DNA of 64,000 nucleotides from Verrucomicrobiales bacterium (lineage in GTDB: Bacteria > Verrucomicrobiota > Verrucomicrobiia > Verrucomicrobiales > SLCJ01): NCBI GenBank assembly GCA_024636835.1, contig JAGXGH010000140.1, forward strand, positions 18,367-82,366, given 5' to 3'. The notes under the pieces were generated by a model. That model saw nothing but the letters and a program-made list of their open reading frames with translations. It searched no databases and was not told the origin of the DNA. The translations under genes and the position numbers were made by a program. Position 1 is the stretch's first letter. Each line of letters starts with the position of its first letter. Positions 16,440 through 24,565 of the stretch are shown one piece after another.

Positions 16440-17942
16440 TTATTCTGTGGTTGTGGACGTATCAGCTGGCGGTTGGAGAAGCCCTTGTCTGGATTCAAAT
16501 ACAGGACGGTATCCTTCCTCATCAGCCGAGGCCGCTTTCAAACGCTCGACCTCTTCCTCGTTATCAAATCCCGCCAACTCGCGATAACTCTGCGGAGAGA
16601 TGATCCCGTTCTCGACAAGGGATCTGCCCAATGTGTTGATTTGCTCTCCACTAAAAACAGAGGCCATCGTCCATACCGGAGAAAGCTTAGGAGTCGCCTC
16701 CTGCCCATACCACTCACCAAGGAAGTCTTCGGAGTTCCAGATACTCTCAAGAAAAGATTTCACCTCGGAGCGGACATAGAGAACATCATCACGCTTCATT
16801 CCATCGAGAACCTTATGGAAACCCTCACTTCGACTCACCGAATCCATCACGACAATCGCAGCCCATCCACCCCAATTCCCAAGACGGCGCAGCGCACCCT
16901 TCTCAGCTTTATCTCCAAAGAACTCATCGGGCAGGAAATGATTCTCCACCTCAATATCGAAGTTCAAGGCAACATCCGCAGCGCCGCTAATCTTGGCGGC
17001 GGCATCAAGGATCGCGTTACGCTGCTTCCTGGTCATTGCGTAAAGATTCTGGCCAGCGAGCGCACCATTCTTGATCTCGTAACCCTTGTGCCAGATCCGA
17101 AGTATGTCCTTACGCTTCCAAGCGCCATTCCAATTCCCGAAGTCGATCAATGCCAGATAGGCCAGATCGTCAAGGATCCCACTCACGGACGGACGAGACA
17201 GCGGCTCGCCGCTCTTACCCCTTGGATCCATTACCGCAAAACCATACTCAGCATCATCATCTTTAATGATAAGCTCACTGCCATCCTTCAAGGCCTTGTG
17301 CAACCGCTCACCGAGATCCGCCTTGGCATCATCACCAAGGTTACGTTGCGCGGCATACTTTAGCTTGAGTGTAGGCTTGCCATCGTCCCACCCCACTTCA
17401 AGAACTTCCGAGTTGAGGATAGTGATCGCTGGCAGAGTTTCACCCTTTTTCCAGAATGCCACGCAAACATCATTGATCAGAAATTCCCGAACCACATCAT
17501 CCGCTACTTTTTTAAACGGATATTTAGAAAGAAGCTTCTCGTCACCCGCCTCTTCATCGACCCACTTCTGCACGGAATCCCGAAACCGAAACCCCATGGT
17601 GATAGCCTTGAATCGAGTATCGACTACACCACTCACGAACCAATGAAAGCTGCTCAACAATCGAGACAGCCCGCGCAGATCCTTTGGCAACATGCTTGCC
17701 CATGCAGTGCGGTAAGTCTGGCCACGGAGTAGAGGGTTTTGCTGGACGCTGGTATTTCCAGTAGGCATGAACGTGCCTGGTTTTGATTCGGCACCCTTGG
17801 CCATCAAGCTGACTGCATCCATACCCACCTTGCCGTTGCGGTTCTTCAAAGCCTGACTATGCGCAGCCTGAAAGCTCATAGTGGATTGACCACCAGAATC
17901 AGGTGCGTTTAATCTTGTCGGCTTGGTAAAACTCACTCCCAT
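16440..17942 (-). CDS. Phage portal protein
   Basis: A 500-aa protein directly downstream of the terminase large subunit. It has the features of SPP1/HK97-type portals: an acidic mixed alpha/beta wing, a long helical stem region (about 330-400), and the C-terminal SGEQINTLGRSLVENGIISPQSYRELAGF (about 432-460), a segment typical of portals that set INTLV-G-IS--ELR-. It would form the dodecameric channel for DNA packaging. The upstream box (17976-18000) probably drives its transcription. Confidence 0.75.
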   Translation of the reverse strand: MGVSFTKPTRLNAPDSGGQSTMSFQAAHSQALKNRNGKVGMDAVSLMAKGAESKPGTFMPTGNTSVQQNPLLRGQTYRTAWASMLPKDLRGLSRLLSSFHWFVSGVVDTRFKAITMGFRFRDSVQKWVDEEAGDEKLLSKYPFKKVADDVVREFLINDVCVAFWKKGETLPAITILNSEVLEVGWDDGKPTLKLKYAAQRNLGDDAKADLGERLHKALKDGSELIIKDDDAEYGFAVMDPRGKSGEPLSRPSVSGILDDLAYLALIDFGNWNGAWKRKDILRIWHKGYEIKNGALAGQNLYAMTRKQRNAILDAAAKISGAADVALNFDIEVENHFLPDEFFGDKAEKGALRRLGNWGGWAAIVVMDSVSRSEGFHKVLDGMKRDDVLYVRSEVKSFLESIWNSEDFLGEWYGQEATPKLSPVWTMASVFSGEQINTLGRSLVENGIISPQSYRELAGFDNEEEVERLKAASADEEGYRPVFESRQGLLQPPADTSTTTE

Positions 17943-17975
17943 GGTTCTATGTCTATCCTCTTTTCATCGCAAAGT

Positions 17976-18000
17976 GTCAAATGTTTAGATATGTCAAACA
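17976..18000 (-). promoter_or_regulatory. Phage promoter/operator box, second copy
   Basis: GTCAAATGTTT, six bases, GTCAAACA on the plus strand. The half-sites and gap match those at 7493-7517. It lies in the 59-base gap between terminase and portal genes, about 35 bases before the portal ATG at 17942, with GAGGAT as a possible ribosome site between. Confidence 0.5.
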
Positions 18001-18001
18001 C

Positions 18002-19753
18002 TCAGCCCACGCCAATACAATCCTCATCAGCGTAAGATCCGGCACCTGCAATGAGCGCATCCTCTTTCAAGGCAGCCAGCAATCCGCAGTAGCCATACAT
18101 CCCCGCCATCGCGATATCCTTCTTGCCTTTCTTGGCGTGGAACTTGAGGAATCCTTTGGACGTGACGACAGGCTTTTTATCCTTGGTCATCACACTCACA
18201 CCCATCAGCTCCGTAAGAAAACGATCCAAGGTATCCATCACCTGTAACTCGGCCGGAGTCCAAGCCGATCTCACAGCGCGGGAAAACTCCATCCGCTTTC
18301 CTGGTAGCAACATGTGGGAATTACACAGCGAACGCATCAGCTCACGATGACCAGCCTCAACAATCCCTTCGTCTCCAGCAAAGAATTTACTTGGAAAGAT
18401 CGATCTCACATCCTGATCACCACGCTTGAAGAATCGCACTATTGGACGCGCCGTAGGATACAACCCTTGATCCGGAGGCTCGCATAATCCAACACGCTCT
18501 TGCCACTGCCCATCGATCTTCTGCTCACTCTTTACCATCTCCTTATAGATCCATGCACCACCACCACCAGGATCCATCATTATCCGCGCAAAGTTAAACC
18601 TATCATCAACCTTATGGATCAATCCGGAACACTCAGGCGCACCCCTCCCCTGCAAGACAACCGCATAAGTAGGAGCTACCTGATAATATTCACCATCCAT
18701 TTCAAGCAATCCGTCAAGTGACTTGACTTTGCTCTTAGGCATAGGCCGCGCTCTCAATCCAACACCACCAGAGAAGTCAGCCTTCTGACTGGAACCCGGA
18801 GCGGTATCCCAACCAAGCGCATGAATATCATTCGACTGGATCCGCGTGACTTGCGGCGTGATCTGGATACTGCGAAGCCTATCGATCCACTTTGGATCAT
18901 ACCACTTCTGACCACCCATCTTCCAGATCCCCTCCCACTTCTGAATGAACTCATCATCAGTAAGGTTTCCTTTCTCGGTGCGGATCACATCGTCCTCGCG
19001 ATACTTCTTAAACTTCTCAGAGTAATCACGGAATGAAGACGTGAACAAGACATGCTTTTGAGATCCATCCCTGATCGACTGCTTGAACTTCTTCACCCGT
19101 TGATAAGTCGGATGCGTCATCGGATCCTCAGCGTGACCGAAGAGCAACACCTTGTTACCGTGAAGCGGATGATTCTTATTGAAGCAAGGCGCAGTAGCCC
19201 GCGACATAAGTTGCTTGTTCACGCCCTGACTCGTTAAATCGATCTCGCAGATCTCATCAATTTGTAGATCGTTGAAACGGCGACTCGCTTGGTTCTTTGA
19301 GTCACGCATGAAGTCAGCGGCCGGAAGCTCGATCAAGGATCCGTTCTTATACCGACGCTTCAACACACCTTCCGTAGAAACATCACCCCACTTCTTACGG
19401 TGAACAATAAACTGCTCACGAAACAACGGCGACTGATCGATGTATTTCTCAAACTTCGGCCAGTAGACTTCCTTCGCGGTGCCCAAGGAAAGGTAATAGA
19501 TGCAGCTGATCCTCGGCGGAAGATCCCTTGGATTCGGCAAGAGGATAGCCCGTAGATTCGACAGGATAAACATCAACTCCGTCTTACCCGTAGAGACACC
19601 GGAGCTATCAATCATTTGACGAGTGAACCACATGTAGCGCAATCGACAGGCCTGGAAGGGATCCAACTCAATACCGAAGATCAGCCACGCGGCCATCACC
19701 GGATCACGTAGAGACTCTTCGATCTCGGCCTGAGTTATAGAAAGCTTTGCCAT
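18002..19753 (-). CDS. Terminase large subunit
   Basis: A 583-aa packaging ATPase/nuclease. The Walker A loop is an unusual SSGVSTGKT (residues 50-58) rather than the common GR-x-GKT form. The mid region ISCIYYLSLGTAKEVYWPKF and the LQIDEICEIDLTS block (Walker B-like acidic cluster) follow, and the C-terminal half has GWDTAPGSSQKADFSGGVGL and MMDPGGGGAWIYKEM, which fit the RNase-H-like nuclease with its acidic residues. It starts one base after the stop of the upstream gene. The protein ends in DEDCIGVG, a tail it shares with two other prophage proteins. Confidence 0.8.
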   Translation of the reverse strand: MAKLSITQAEIEESLRDPVMAAWLIFGIELDPFQACRLRYMWFTRQMIDSSGVSTGKTELMFILSNLRAILLPNPRDLPPRISCIYYLSLGTAKEVYWPKFEKYIDQSPLFREQFIVHRKKWGDVSTEGVLKRRYKNGSLIELPAADFMRDSKNQASRRFNDLQIDEICEIDLTSQGVNKQLMSRATAPCFNKNHPLHGNKVLLFGHAEDPMTHPTYQRVKKFKQSIRDGSQKHVLFTSSFRDYSEKFKKYREDDVIRTEKGNLTDDEFIQKWEGIWKMGGQKWYDPKWIDRLRSIQITPQVTRIQSNDIHALGWDTAPGSSQKADFSGGVGLRARPMPKSKVKSLDGLLEMDGEYYQVAPTYAVVLQGRGAPECSGLIHKVDDRFNFARIMMDPGGGGAWIYKEMVKSEQKIDGQWQERVGLCEPPDQGLYPTARPIVRFFKRGDQDVRSIFPSKFFAGDEGIVEAGHRELMRSLCNSHMLLPGKRMEFSRAVRSAWTPAELQVMDTLDRFLTELMGVSVMTKDKKPVVTSKGFLKFHAKKGKKDIAMAGMYGYCGLLAALKEDALIAGAGSYADEDCIGVG

Positions 19754-19754
19754 A

Positions 19755-21068
19755 TCAGTTCACCCCAATACATTCATCACCATCACCACCACCACGGCGG
19801 GAAACAGCCATGGACTCAACCGCATGTTCAGACTTAACGCCGCCTGAATCACTATCCATGACTTCACCCTCTACCACTTCAGAAAGATCACTCAGGCCAT
19901 CCTCATCCTCGGAGAACTCCACATCATCCACACCCTCAACAATCTCTTCATCGTCAGAGATCTCTACCATCGACTCAATAACCTTATGCAGCTGGCGGCA
20001 AACACTTCGCTGTACCGGACTCGGCACATAATCCCTATCCCAAAGATTCTCCGGCCGCATCGCATCATTCATCACCGCTACAAAATCCATACGATACTGA
20101 GGATCCCTCATCTTGGTAGGAGTCAGTAACCATTGGATCTCATCCGCCGTAAAGACACCATCGATCAGCTGACGGTTTCCATCAGCATGATACTCTCGGA
20201 TCCCCTCAAGAAAGAAACTCAACTGATCTACAGACAAACGCTTTTGCGCTTCCAGATCCAACTCATCACCACCGATATCAGAAAGAAGTTTCGAGTATTT
20301 TTCAGATAGAGTTCCAAGCCGCTTCTCATACTCGGCCATCTCTCCAGCCAACTTGCGCCGCTCATCTTTACTACCTACTTGAGTATCCAATAACTCCAGA
20401 TCATTCTTGATCCCAATGATCACCGCCTCATACGTCGCCATCGCCAACTCCATGTTGACCAGCTGCCGCGCCATCGCCCGCGTGTTCGGCTGCTCAAACT
20501 GGCGCTTCAAACTCAGTAATCGATCCGCCACTTCCAGCCGAGTTGACTCACCTTTGACGTGAGAGAATCCATAAGCCGTGAGGATCCGCTCAACAGTGTC
20601 ATCATCAATCACCTTGTAGATCGACGGAATATCAACCATGTCCATGTCATCACCGCTAGGCTTAATCACGCCGGATGCAGACTTCGGTTTCTCTACCTTA
20701 GCCTCCAACGAGGACAGCTTCTTGCGCTTGTTCCAAAACTCAACCGCAGCATCAAGATCCATCTCCACCTTGGCCGATGATATGCCAAGACTCTTCCCCA
20801 ACGACTCCGAGCTCCAGGTCTTGAAATCATCCGACTCTGCACCAAGCAGAGGGAACACCCCAAACAAACGCCGCGCAACCACCCACGCCCTGCCCTGCCC
20901 CGCCAACTCTTCATGCCACAAGCGCAGCTCATTCTCCCGTAAACTAAAAGCCCTCTTCAACTCCGGCCAACGATCCACACGCCAATCAGATCCATCACCA
21001 GCCTCATACTGAGTGAACTTCTTTTCAACCTGCGCGGTTAGATTCATTTGCACGTTCTTCTTATCCAT
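19755..21068 (-). CDS. Terminase small-subunit-like or packaging-associated protein
   Basis: A 437-aa protein encoded immediately before the terminase large subunit. It is helical, with a central coiled-coil region (about 215-275: KDERRKLAGEMAEYEKRLGTLSEKYSKLL) and a long acidic C-terminal tail (about 370-425: ISDDEEIVEGVDDVEFSEDEDG). The N-terminal third has segments compatible with a helix-turn-helix. Small terminases are usually shorter than 200 residues, so this would be an enlarged version, or another packaging protein. It ends in GDGDECIGVN. Confidence 0.5.
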   Translation of the reverse strand: MDKKNVQMNLTAQVEKKFTQYEAGDGSDWRVDRWPELKRAFSLRENELRLWHEELAGQGRAWVVARRLFGVFPLLGAESDDFKTWSSESLGKSLGISSAKVEMDLDAAVEFWNKRKKLSSLEAKVEKPKSASGVIKPSGDDMDMVDIPSIYKVIDDDTVERILTAYGFSHVKGESTRLEVADRLLSLKRQFEQPNTRAMARQLVNMELAMATYEAVIIGIKNDLELLDTQVGSKDERRKLAGEMAEYEKRLGTLSEKYSKLLSDIGGDELDLEAQKRLSVDQLSFFLEGIREYHADGNRQLIDGVFTADEIQWLLTPTKMRDPQYRMDFVAVMNDAMRPENLWDRDYVPSPVQRSVCRQLHKVIESMVEISDDEEIVEGVDDVEFSEDEDGLSDLSEVVEGEVMDSDSGGVKSEHAVESMAVSRRGGGDGDECIGVN

Positions 21069-21115
21069 ACCCTAGAACCAATAATCAACCACCCCTCAAT
21101 ATGCAATCACCAAAA

Positions 21116-21132
21116 CGTCAAGCCACTTGACG
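21116..21132. promoter_or_regulatory. Palindromic TTGAC box before the terminase operon
   Basis: Perfect inverted repeat CGTCAAG-CCA-CTTGACG in the 180-base gap upstream of the gene starting at 21068. It shares the TTGAC core with the other phage boxes and could be an operator overlapping a -35 element. Confidence 0.45.
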
Positions 21133-21248
21133 AATCAATAACGAGAAGACCGATCTATTCCGGATCCAATAGCCACACTCAGGCCGTAATCACTACAACG
21201 GAATAAGAGATTGCTCCCAATCGTCGCTGAGACGACGACGGGAGAATA

Positions 21249-21518
21249 CTAACTGTTCGGCTTACTCAATTCGTGGCGTATAGCGGTAGCCATGATTGGG
21301 TGGACTAGGATACTATTTCCCATTCGGTAGGCGTTTCGGTCGGGTCGCCAGTTCTCTTTGCGCTTCGCCCACTTTTTACGGATACGGCGTTTCTTCGATA
21401 TTGGTTTGCGGAACTGGATAACGAGATTTGAGCTTTCGATGATCTGAAGACCACCAAAGCCGAACAAGGCGTGGCTGAAGCAACCGCTGCCAGCGTTGGA
21501 GTTTAATTGTGTATTCAT
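21249..21518 (-). CDS. Basic 89-aa phage protein
   Basis: Start at the ATG at 21518, preceded by GGAAAA and overlapping the previous stop as ATGA. The middle is strongly basic (RKPISKKRRIRKKWAKRKENWRP), suggesting nucleic-acid binding. The longer frame to 21605 lies in the upstream gene. Family unknown. Confidence 0.45.
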   Translation of the reverse strand: MNTQLNSNAGSGCFSHALFGFGGLQIIESSNLVIQFRKPISKKRRIRKKWAKRKENWRPDRNAYRMGNSILVHPIMATAIRHELSKPNS

Positions 21519-21781
21519 AGCTTTTTTCCGCTGGCATCGGTGCCAGCACTTTTTGCGTTCTCCTGCAATACATATCCCCACGATTTCGGGAGGCCGTAAG
21601 CGCATGATTTTTGCTGCGATGTGGTTATGATATTGTCATCGTCCACCCGTCGCGCTTGGTAAAATCTCACTGTTTTTACAGCATTACTAGCCAGCCAAGT
21701 CTTTACGTAAAACCCTGGAGAACAAGGCGCAGCACCCGACGCTCTATCGTCTCGGTGTTTTTCGTTGGTTGGTGTGGTCAT
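21515..21781 (-). CDS. Small phage protein, copy 1 of a duplicated gene
   Basis: An 88-aa protein (MTTPTNEKHRDDRASG ...) that is almost identical over its first 70 residues to the gene at 22805-23068. Contains YVKTWLASNAVKTVRFYQARRVDDDNI and a KSCAYGLPKSWGYVL motif. The two C-termini differ (ENAKSAGTDASGKKL here). Function unknown. The last coding bases overlap the next start as ATGA. Confidence 0.5.
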   Translation of the reverse strand: MTTPTNEKHRDDRASGAAPCSPGFYVKTWLASNAVKTVRFYQARRVDDDNIITTSQQKSCAYGLPKSWGYVLQENAKSAGTDASGKKL

Positions 21782-21819
21782 AATTATTGATGGTTCGTCG
21801 CGCCGGTGTGCTGATCGTT
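21566..21819 (-). repeat. 254-base direct repeat, copy 1
   Basis: Nearly identical to 22853-23106; I count two base differences (C/T in the GGAGGCC segment and C/T in the ACCCTGG segment). The repeat spans the end of one gene (residues DQHTGATNHQ) and most of the next gene, so it is a recent segmental duplication. Confidence 0.9.
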
Positions 21820-22056
21820 AGCGATGATACTCTGGATCTCGGAGATGAGGGATTCTTTGCGGCATTCCTCAGTGTCAACGATCACCACTAACTCCATCCC
21901 GTAGCTACCGATTCGGAAGACAGTTTGCACGCCATTCAGCGATTTTATCTGACCGATCATTCCATCGGTTATTACCGTGTGGGTGTTGTGCGAGCTTACC
22001 GTAAGGCATTCCCAGAGATTAAAGTCGCATTCAGCGAGAGTTTTTTCTGTATTCAT
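21784..22056 (-). CDS. Hypothetical 90-aa phage protein
   Basis: An acidic small protein (MNTEKTLAECDFNLWECL ... DTEECRKESLISEIQSIIAND). It ends in DQHTGATNHQ, encoded within the duplicated segment. No motif recognised. It precedes the duplicated small gene with a three-base gap and is probably cotranscribed with it. Confidence 0.5.
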   Translation of the reverse strand: MNTEKTLAECDFNLWECLTVSSHNTHTVITDGMIGQIKSLNGVQTVFRIGSYGMELVVIVDTEECRKESLISEIQSIIANDQHTGATNHQ

Positions 22057-22134
22057 AATTTTCTGGTGATTCGTAAAACCGCGCTAACAAGGCGGAGATC
22101 GTGACGCGATACAGCCGCCTGAACAAAAGTGAGC

Positions 22135-22539
22135 CTAGGTCGCGCCCGATTCCTTGGCGTTCTCTCTCACTGTATAAACCTTGAAGGTGCACAGCGGTGT
22201 ATTCACACAGACGAACCCTCTGTGGTCTGGCACGTTAAAATACACCATTTCTCTCCCACATTTAGGGCAGAGAGCTTTCTCTCCTAAAATGAAGCTATGG
22301 ATTTTCTTATCGTCAGATATTTGATTTCGTGCGTCTTCTTTCATTTCTTCTCCTATTTCAATCCACCCTCCGCCGCTTAATTTTCCTCTTCGCTCTTGGG
22401 ACTCTCGGCAATCGTAGGCGTTATGGACTGCCACCCCCTCGCGAAGGATTGGGCGGCAGTGGCATAACATGGACGAGACGTGAGAGTTTGATGCTGGGTC
22501 CACGTCGCCTATCGGTATGACGTGAGGTCTAATCTTCAT
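22135..22539 (-). CDS. Zinc-binding phage protein
   Basis: A 134-aa protein. The N-terminus MKIRPHVIPIGDVDPASNSHVSSMLCHCRPI ... VHNAYDCRE is typical of small phage proteins that coordinate metal with His and Cys. The C-terminal part has CPKCGREMVYFN ... GFVCVNTPLC, a zinc-ribbon-like arrangement. Possibly a nucleic-acid-binding accessory protein; role unknown. Overlaps the end of the next gene upstream by 11 bases. Confidence 0.55.
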   Translation of the reverse strand: MKIRPHVIPIGDVDPASNSHVSSMLCHCRPILREGVAVHNAYDCRESQERRGKLSGGGWIEIGEEMKEDARNQISDDKKIHSFILGEKALCPKCGREMVYFNVPDHRGFVCVNTPLCTFKVYTVRENAKESGAT

Positions 22540-22711
22540 AGAACCCTAAGCTTTTTAACACTTTTTCGGCCAGTTTTGGCTCAAGTGTTAGCGTCAGCGT
22601 GGCGGGGGCATCCGCTTTGCTGATTTTTAATAGTTCTTTCGGACTTGTTTCTTGAGCGGCAATCATAATGTCCTCAAGGGCTGTTTGTAGTTTTTGCACT
22701 GTAATATCCAT
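22529..22711 (-). CDS. Hypothetical 60-aa phage protein
   Basis: A small mostly helical acidic protein (MDITVQKLQTALEDIMIAAQ ... EKVLKSLGFYED). It overlaps the zinc-binding protein gene by 11 bases, as in an operon. No family recognised. Confidence 0.45.
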   Translation of the reverse strand: MDITVQKLQTALEDIMIAAQETSPKELLKISKADAPATLTLTLEPKLAEKVLKSLGFYED

Positions 22712-22804
22712 TGTTTTTTTTTTGGTTTTAGTTGTTGTGATCCTTTAAGGTAGATCGAACCTGAGAGAACAAGGCGTCGTAGGCAACGCCGTCCATCCGT
22801 GAGA

Positions 22805-23068
22805 TTATTTTCGTGAGTCGTTTCCGGTGCGCCTAGACTCGGCGTTCTGCTTCAATACATATCCCCACGATTTCGGGAGGTCGTAAGCGCATGATTTTTG
22901 CTGCGATGTGGTTATGATATTGTCATCGTCCACCCGTCGCGCTTGGTAAAATCTCACTGTTTTTACAGCATTACTAGCCAGCCAAGTCTTTACGTAAAAC
23001 CTTGGAGAACAAGGCGCAGCACCCGACGCTCTATCGTCTCGGTGTTTTTCGTTGGTTGGTGTGGTCAT
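22805..23068 (-). CDS. Small phage protein, copy 2 of a duplicated gene
   Basis: An 87-aa protein (MTTPTNEKHRDDRASG ...). The ATG at 23068 corresponds exactly to the start of copy 1; the longer frame to 23122 starts in the preceding gap. It differs from copy 1 at CSPRF, AYDLP and in the C-terminus (KQNAESRRTGNDSRK). Function unknown. Confidence 0.5.
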   Translation of the reverse strand: MTTPTNEKHRDDRASGAAPCSPRFYVKTWLASNAVKTVRFYQARRVDDDNIITTSQQKSCAYDLPKSWGYVLKQNAESRRTGNDSRK

Positions 23069-23106
23069 AATTATTGATGGTTCGTCGCGCCGGTGTGCTG
23101 ATCGTT
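22853..23106 (-). repeat. 254-base direct repeat, copy 2
   Basis: Second copy of the segment at 21566-21819. Here the fragment of the preceding gene's 3' end (DATHQ-type residues) is non-coding relic between the PAPS-reductase-like gene and copy 2, which shows the duplication moved from position 1 to position 2. Confidence 0.9.
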
Positions 23107-23118
23107 CTGTGAATGTAA

Positions 23119-24069
23119 TCATTTGCCGCAGTATAAGCCGCAGGAAGTTTGAGCCGCTTCCAGTTCGTCGAATAATGCATCCGTAAAAAGTTCCGTTTGC
23201 AGCCGCTTCCTAAGCAACTTCGAAACCGCATCAATCCGCTTTTGCACGATCCTGTCGAAGTTTTCGCGGATGTAGGACAGCGGCATGTCTTTACCTATCC
23301 ACAAGAAGGCGTGCTTCTTGGTATTCTCGGAGTAGCCATTTTTAGCTTCTATGCTTTCCGCCTCGGTAAATAGATCCGGGTGGTGTTCGAGTAGTCCGCA
23401 CCATTCATATCGCCGCTGATAAAAGCACATGTAACAGTTTGGTCTAGAGCGCCACGCAAAGGTGCGGTCGAATATCCATTTAGGCAGTTCGTCGATTATC
23501 CACGCATCAGAGCCTAGCTCAGCGACTACGCCGTCATATATTCGCTGCCAGAAAAATGCTGGCGGCATGAGTCCCTTTCCTTCGACTAAGCGATAGACTA
23601 AGGGGAGATTCACCCCCATTTCTTTTAGCGGGTATTTCACTCTCAGATTCTTTGTTTCCTGTGCGCCTGGGCGTTCTTCATCTGCGCGTATTCCGATGTA
23701 GATAGTTGCTTCATCCTTGCCGATATAGTCACGCATTGGAAAGATTTTTGCGTATTTAGTGCAGTATCGAGCACGCGGTGATGGGAGTATTTTTTGCTCT
23801 TCGATGATCTTAGCTAGGCTTTTACCTGCTCGTATAATTTTGATCCCCATGACCCGCTCTACTTTGTCTATCCATGCATAGGTGTCAGGCAGCTCCATCC
23901 GGGTGTCGTTGTAGATGTATTCGTATTCTAGCTCAGGCTGGCGAGCTGTTTGGATGATCGCCGCCGCCAATGAGTCCTTGCCGCTAATCGGGATAATATG
24001 CCGCATCCCCGAAGCCACAGAACCAGACGGAGCTAGCAATTCATTTCGTTCGTTCCTCACTGCATTCAT
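23119..24069 (-). CDS. PAPS-reductase/adenine nucleotide alpha-hydrolase family protein
   Basis: A 316-aa protein with the PP-loop motif SGKDS at residues 29-33, followed by YCTKYAKIFPMRDYIG and a Cys cluster (NCYMCFYQRRYEWC) near residues 220-235. The family adenylates or reduces sulfur compounds; phage members are often linked to nucleotide or tRNA/DNA thiolation (DndC-like), though the true substrate is unknown. The ATG at 24069 follows the previous stop by one base and has AAGGA upstream; the longer frame to 24261 overlaps the neighbour. It sits in the early region with zinc-ribbon proteins. Confidence 0.65.
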   Translation of the reverse strand: MNAVRNERNELLAPSGSVASGMRHIIPISGKDSLAAAIIQTARQPELEYEYIYNDTRMELPDTYAWIDKVERVMGIKIIRAGKSLAKIIEEQKILPSPRARYCTKYAKIFPMRDYIGKDEATIYIGIRADEERPGAQETKNLRVKYPLKEMGVNLPLVYRLVEGKGLMPPAFFWQRIYDGVVAELGSDAWIIDELPKWIFDRTFAWRSRPNCYMCFYQRRYEWCGLLEHHPDLFTEAESIEAKNGYSENTKKHAFLWIGKDMPLSYIRENFDRIVQKRIDAVSKLLRKRLQTELFTDALFDELEAAQTSCGLYCGK

Positions 24070-24070
24070 G

Positions 24071-24565
24071 CTAGTCCTTTTTGTTATAGTGCGGAATTCC
24101 ATCCAGCAATCCATCAGGCAGATTACCCCGCCAAGAGATCCACCCCCAGGCTGACGGGATCTTAACTTTAAGTTTGTTGTTTTCAAAATCGATTCGATCC
24201 GCAGCAATAACAATGGATCCGTATCCGCTACGATTGAATGGACTGAGATGACCACCATCAATAAGCGGCAGAGTAAGCAATCGCTTTGATCGAACGCTCC
24301 AGCTTCTCCAATGCCCTCGGCACAGATTCACCGGACGACCCTGAACAGTAAACCATTTGGAATCCATTTGAGCACGACCAGCAATAGTTGATGGGATCTG
24401 AGAGTCGCAAGTATGTGGACATTGCTCACCAGTTTTCCTGCATCGCGCTTGGCATTGAGCCGTCCAGTCAGTAGGCCAATACTGTACGCCACCTTCTCTT
24501 TGTGGTTTTGGCGCAACAGGTGTTCGCATTGGCGAATTACTCATCGTTTTTTTATTGTCACTCAT
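24071..24565 (-). CDS. Cys-rich phage protein
   Basis: A 164-aa protein with a Cys-rich N-terminal block (QCQARCRKTGEQCPHTCDS, residues about 37-55, and CRGHW) likely to bind zinc, and a C-terminal WGWISWRGNLPDGLLDG segment. It overlaps the DUF4031 gene by 8 bases and directly precedes the PAPS-reductase-like gene. No named family recognised. Perhaps it delivers nucleic-acid contact for its neighbours, but this is speculation. Confidence 0.5.
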   Translation of the reverse strand: MSDNKKTMSNSPMRTPVAPKPQREGGVQYWPTDWTAQCQARCRKTGEQCPHTCDSQIPSTIAGRAQMDSKWFTVQGRPVNLCRGHWRSWSVRSKRLLTLPLIDGGHLSPFNRSGYGSIVIAADRIDFENNKLKVKIPSAWGWISWRGNLPDGLLDGIPHYNKKD

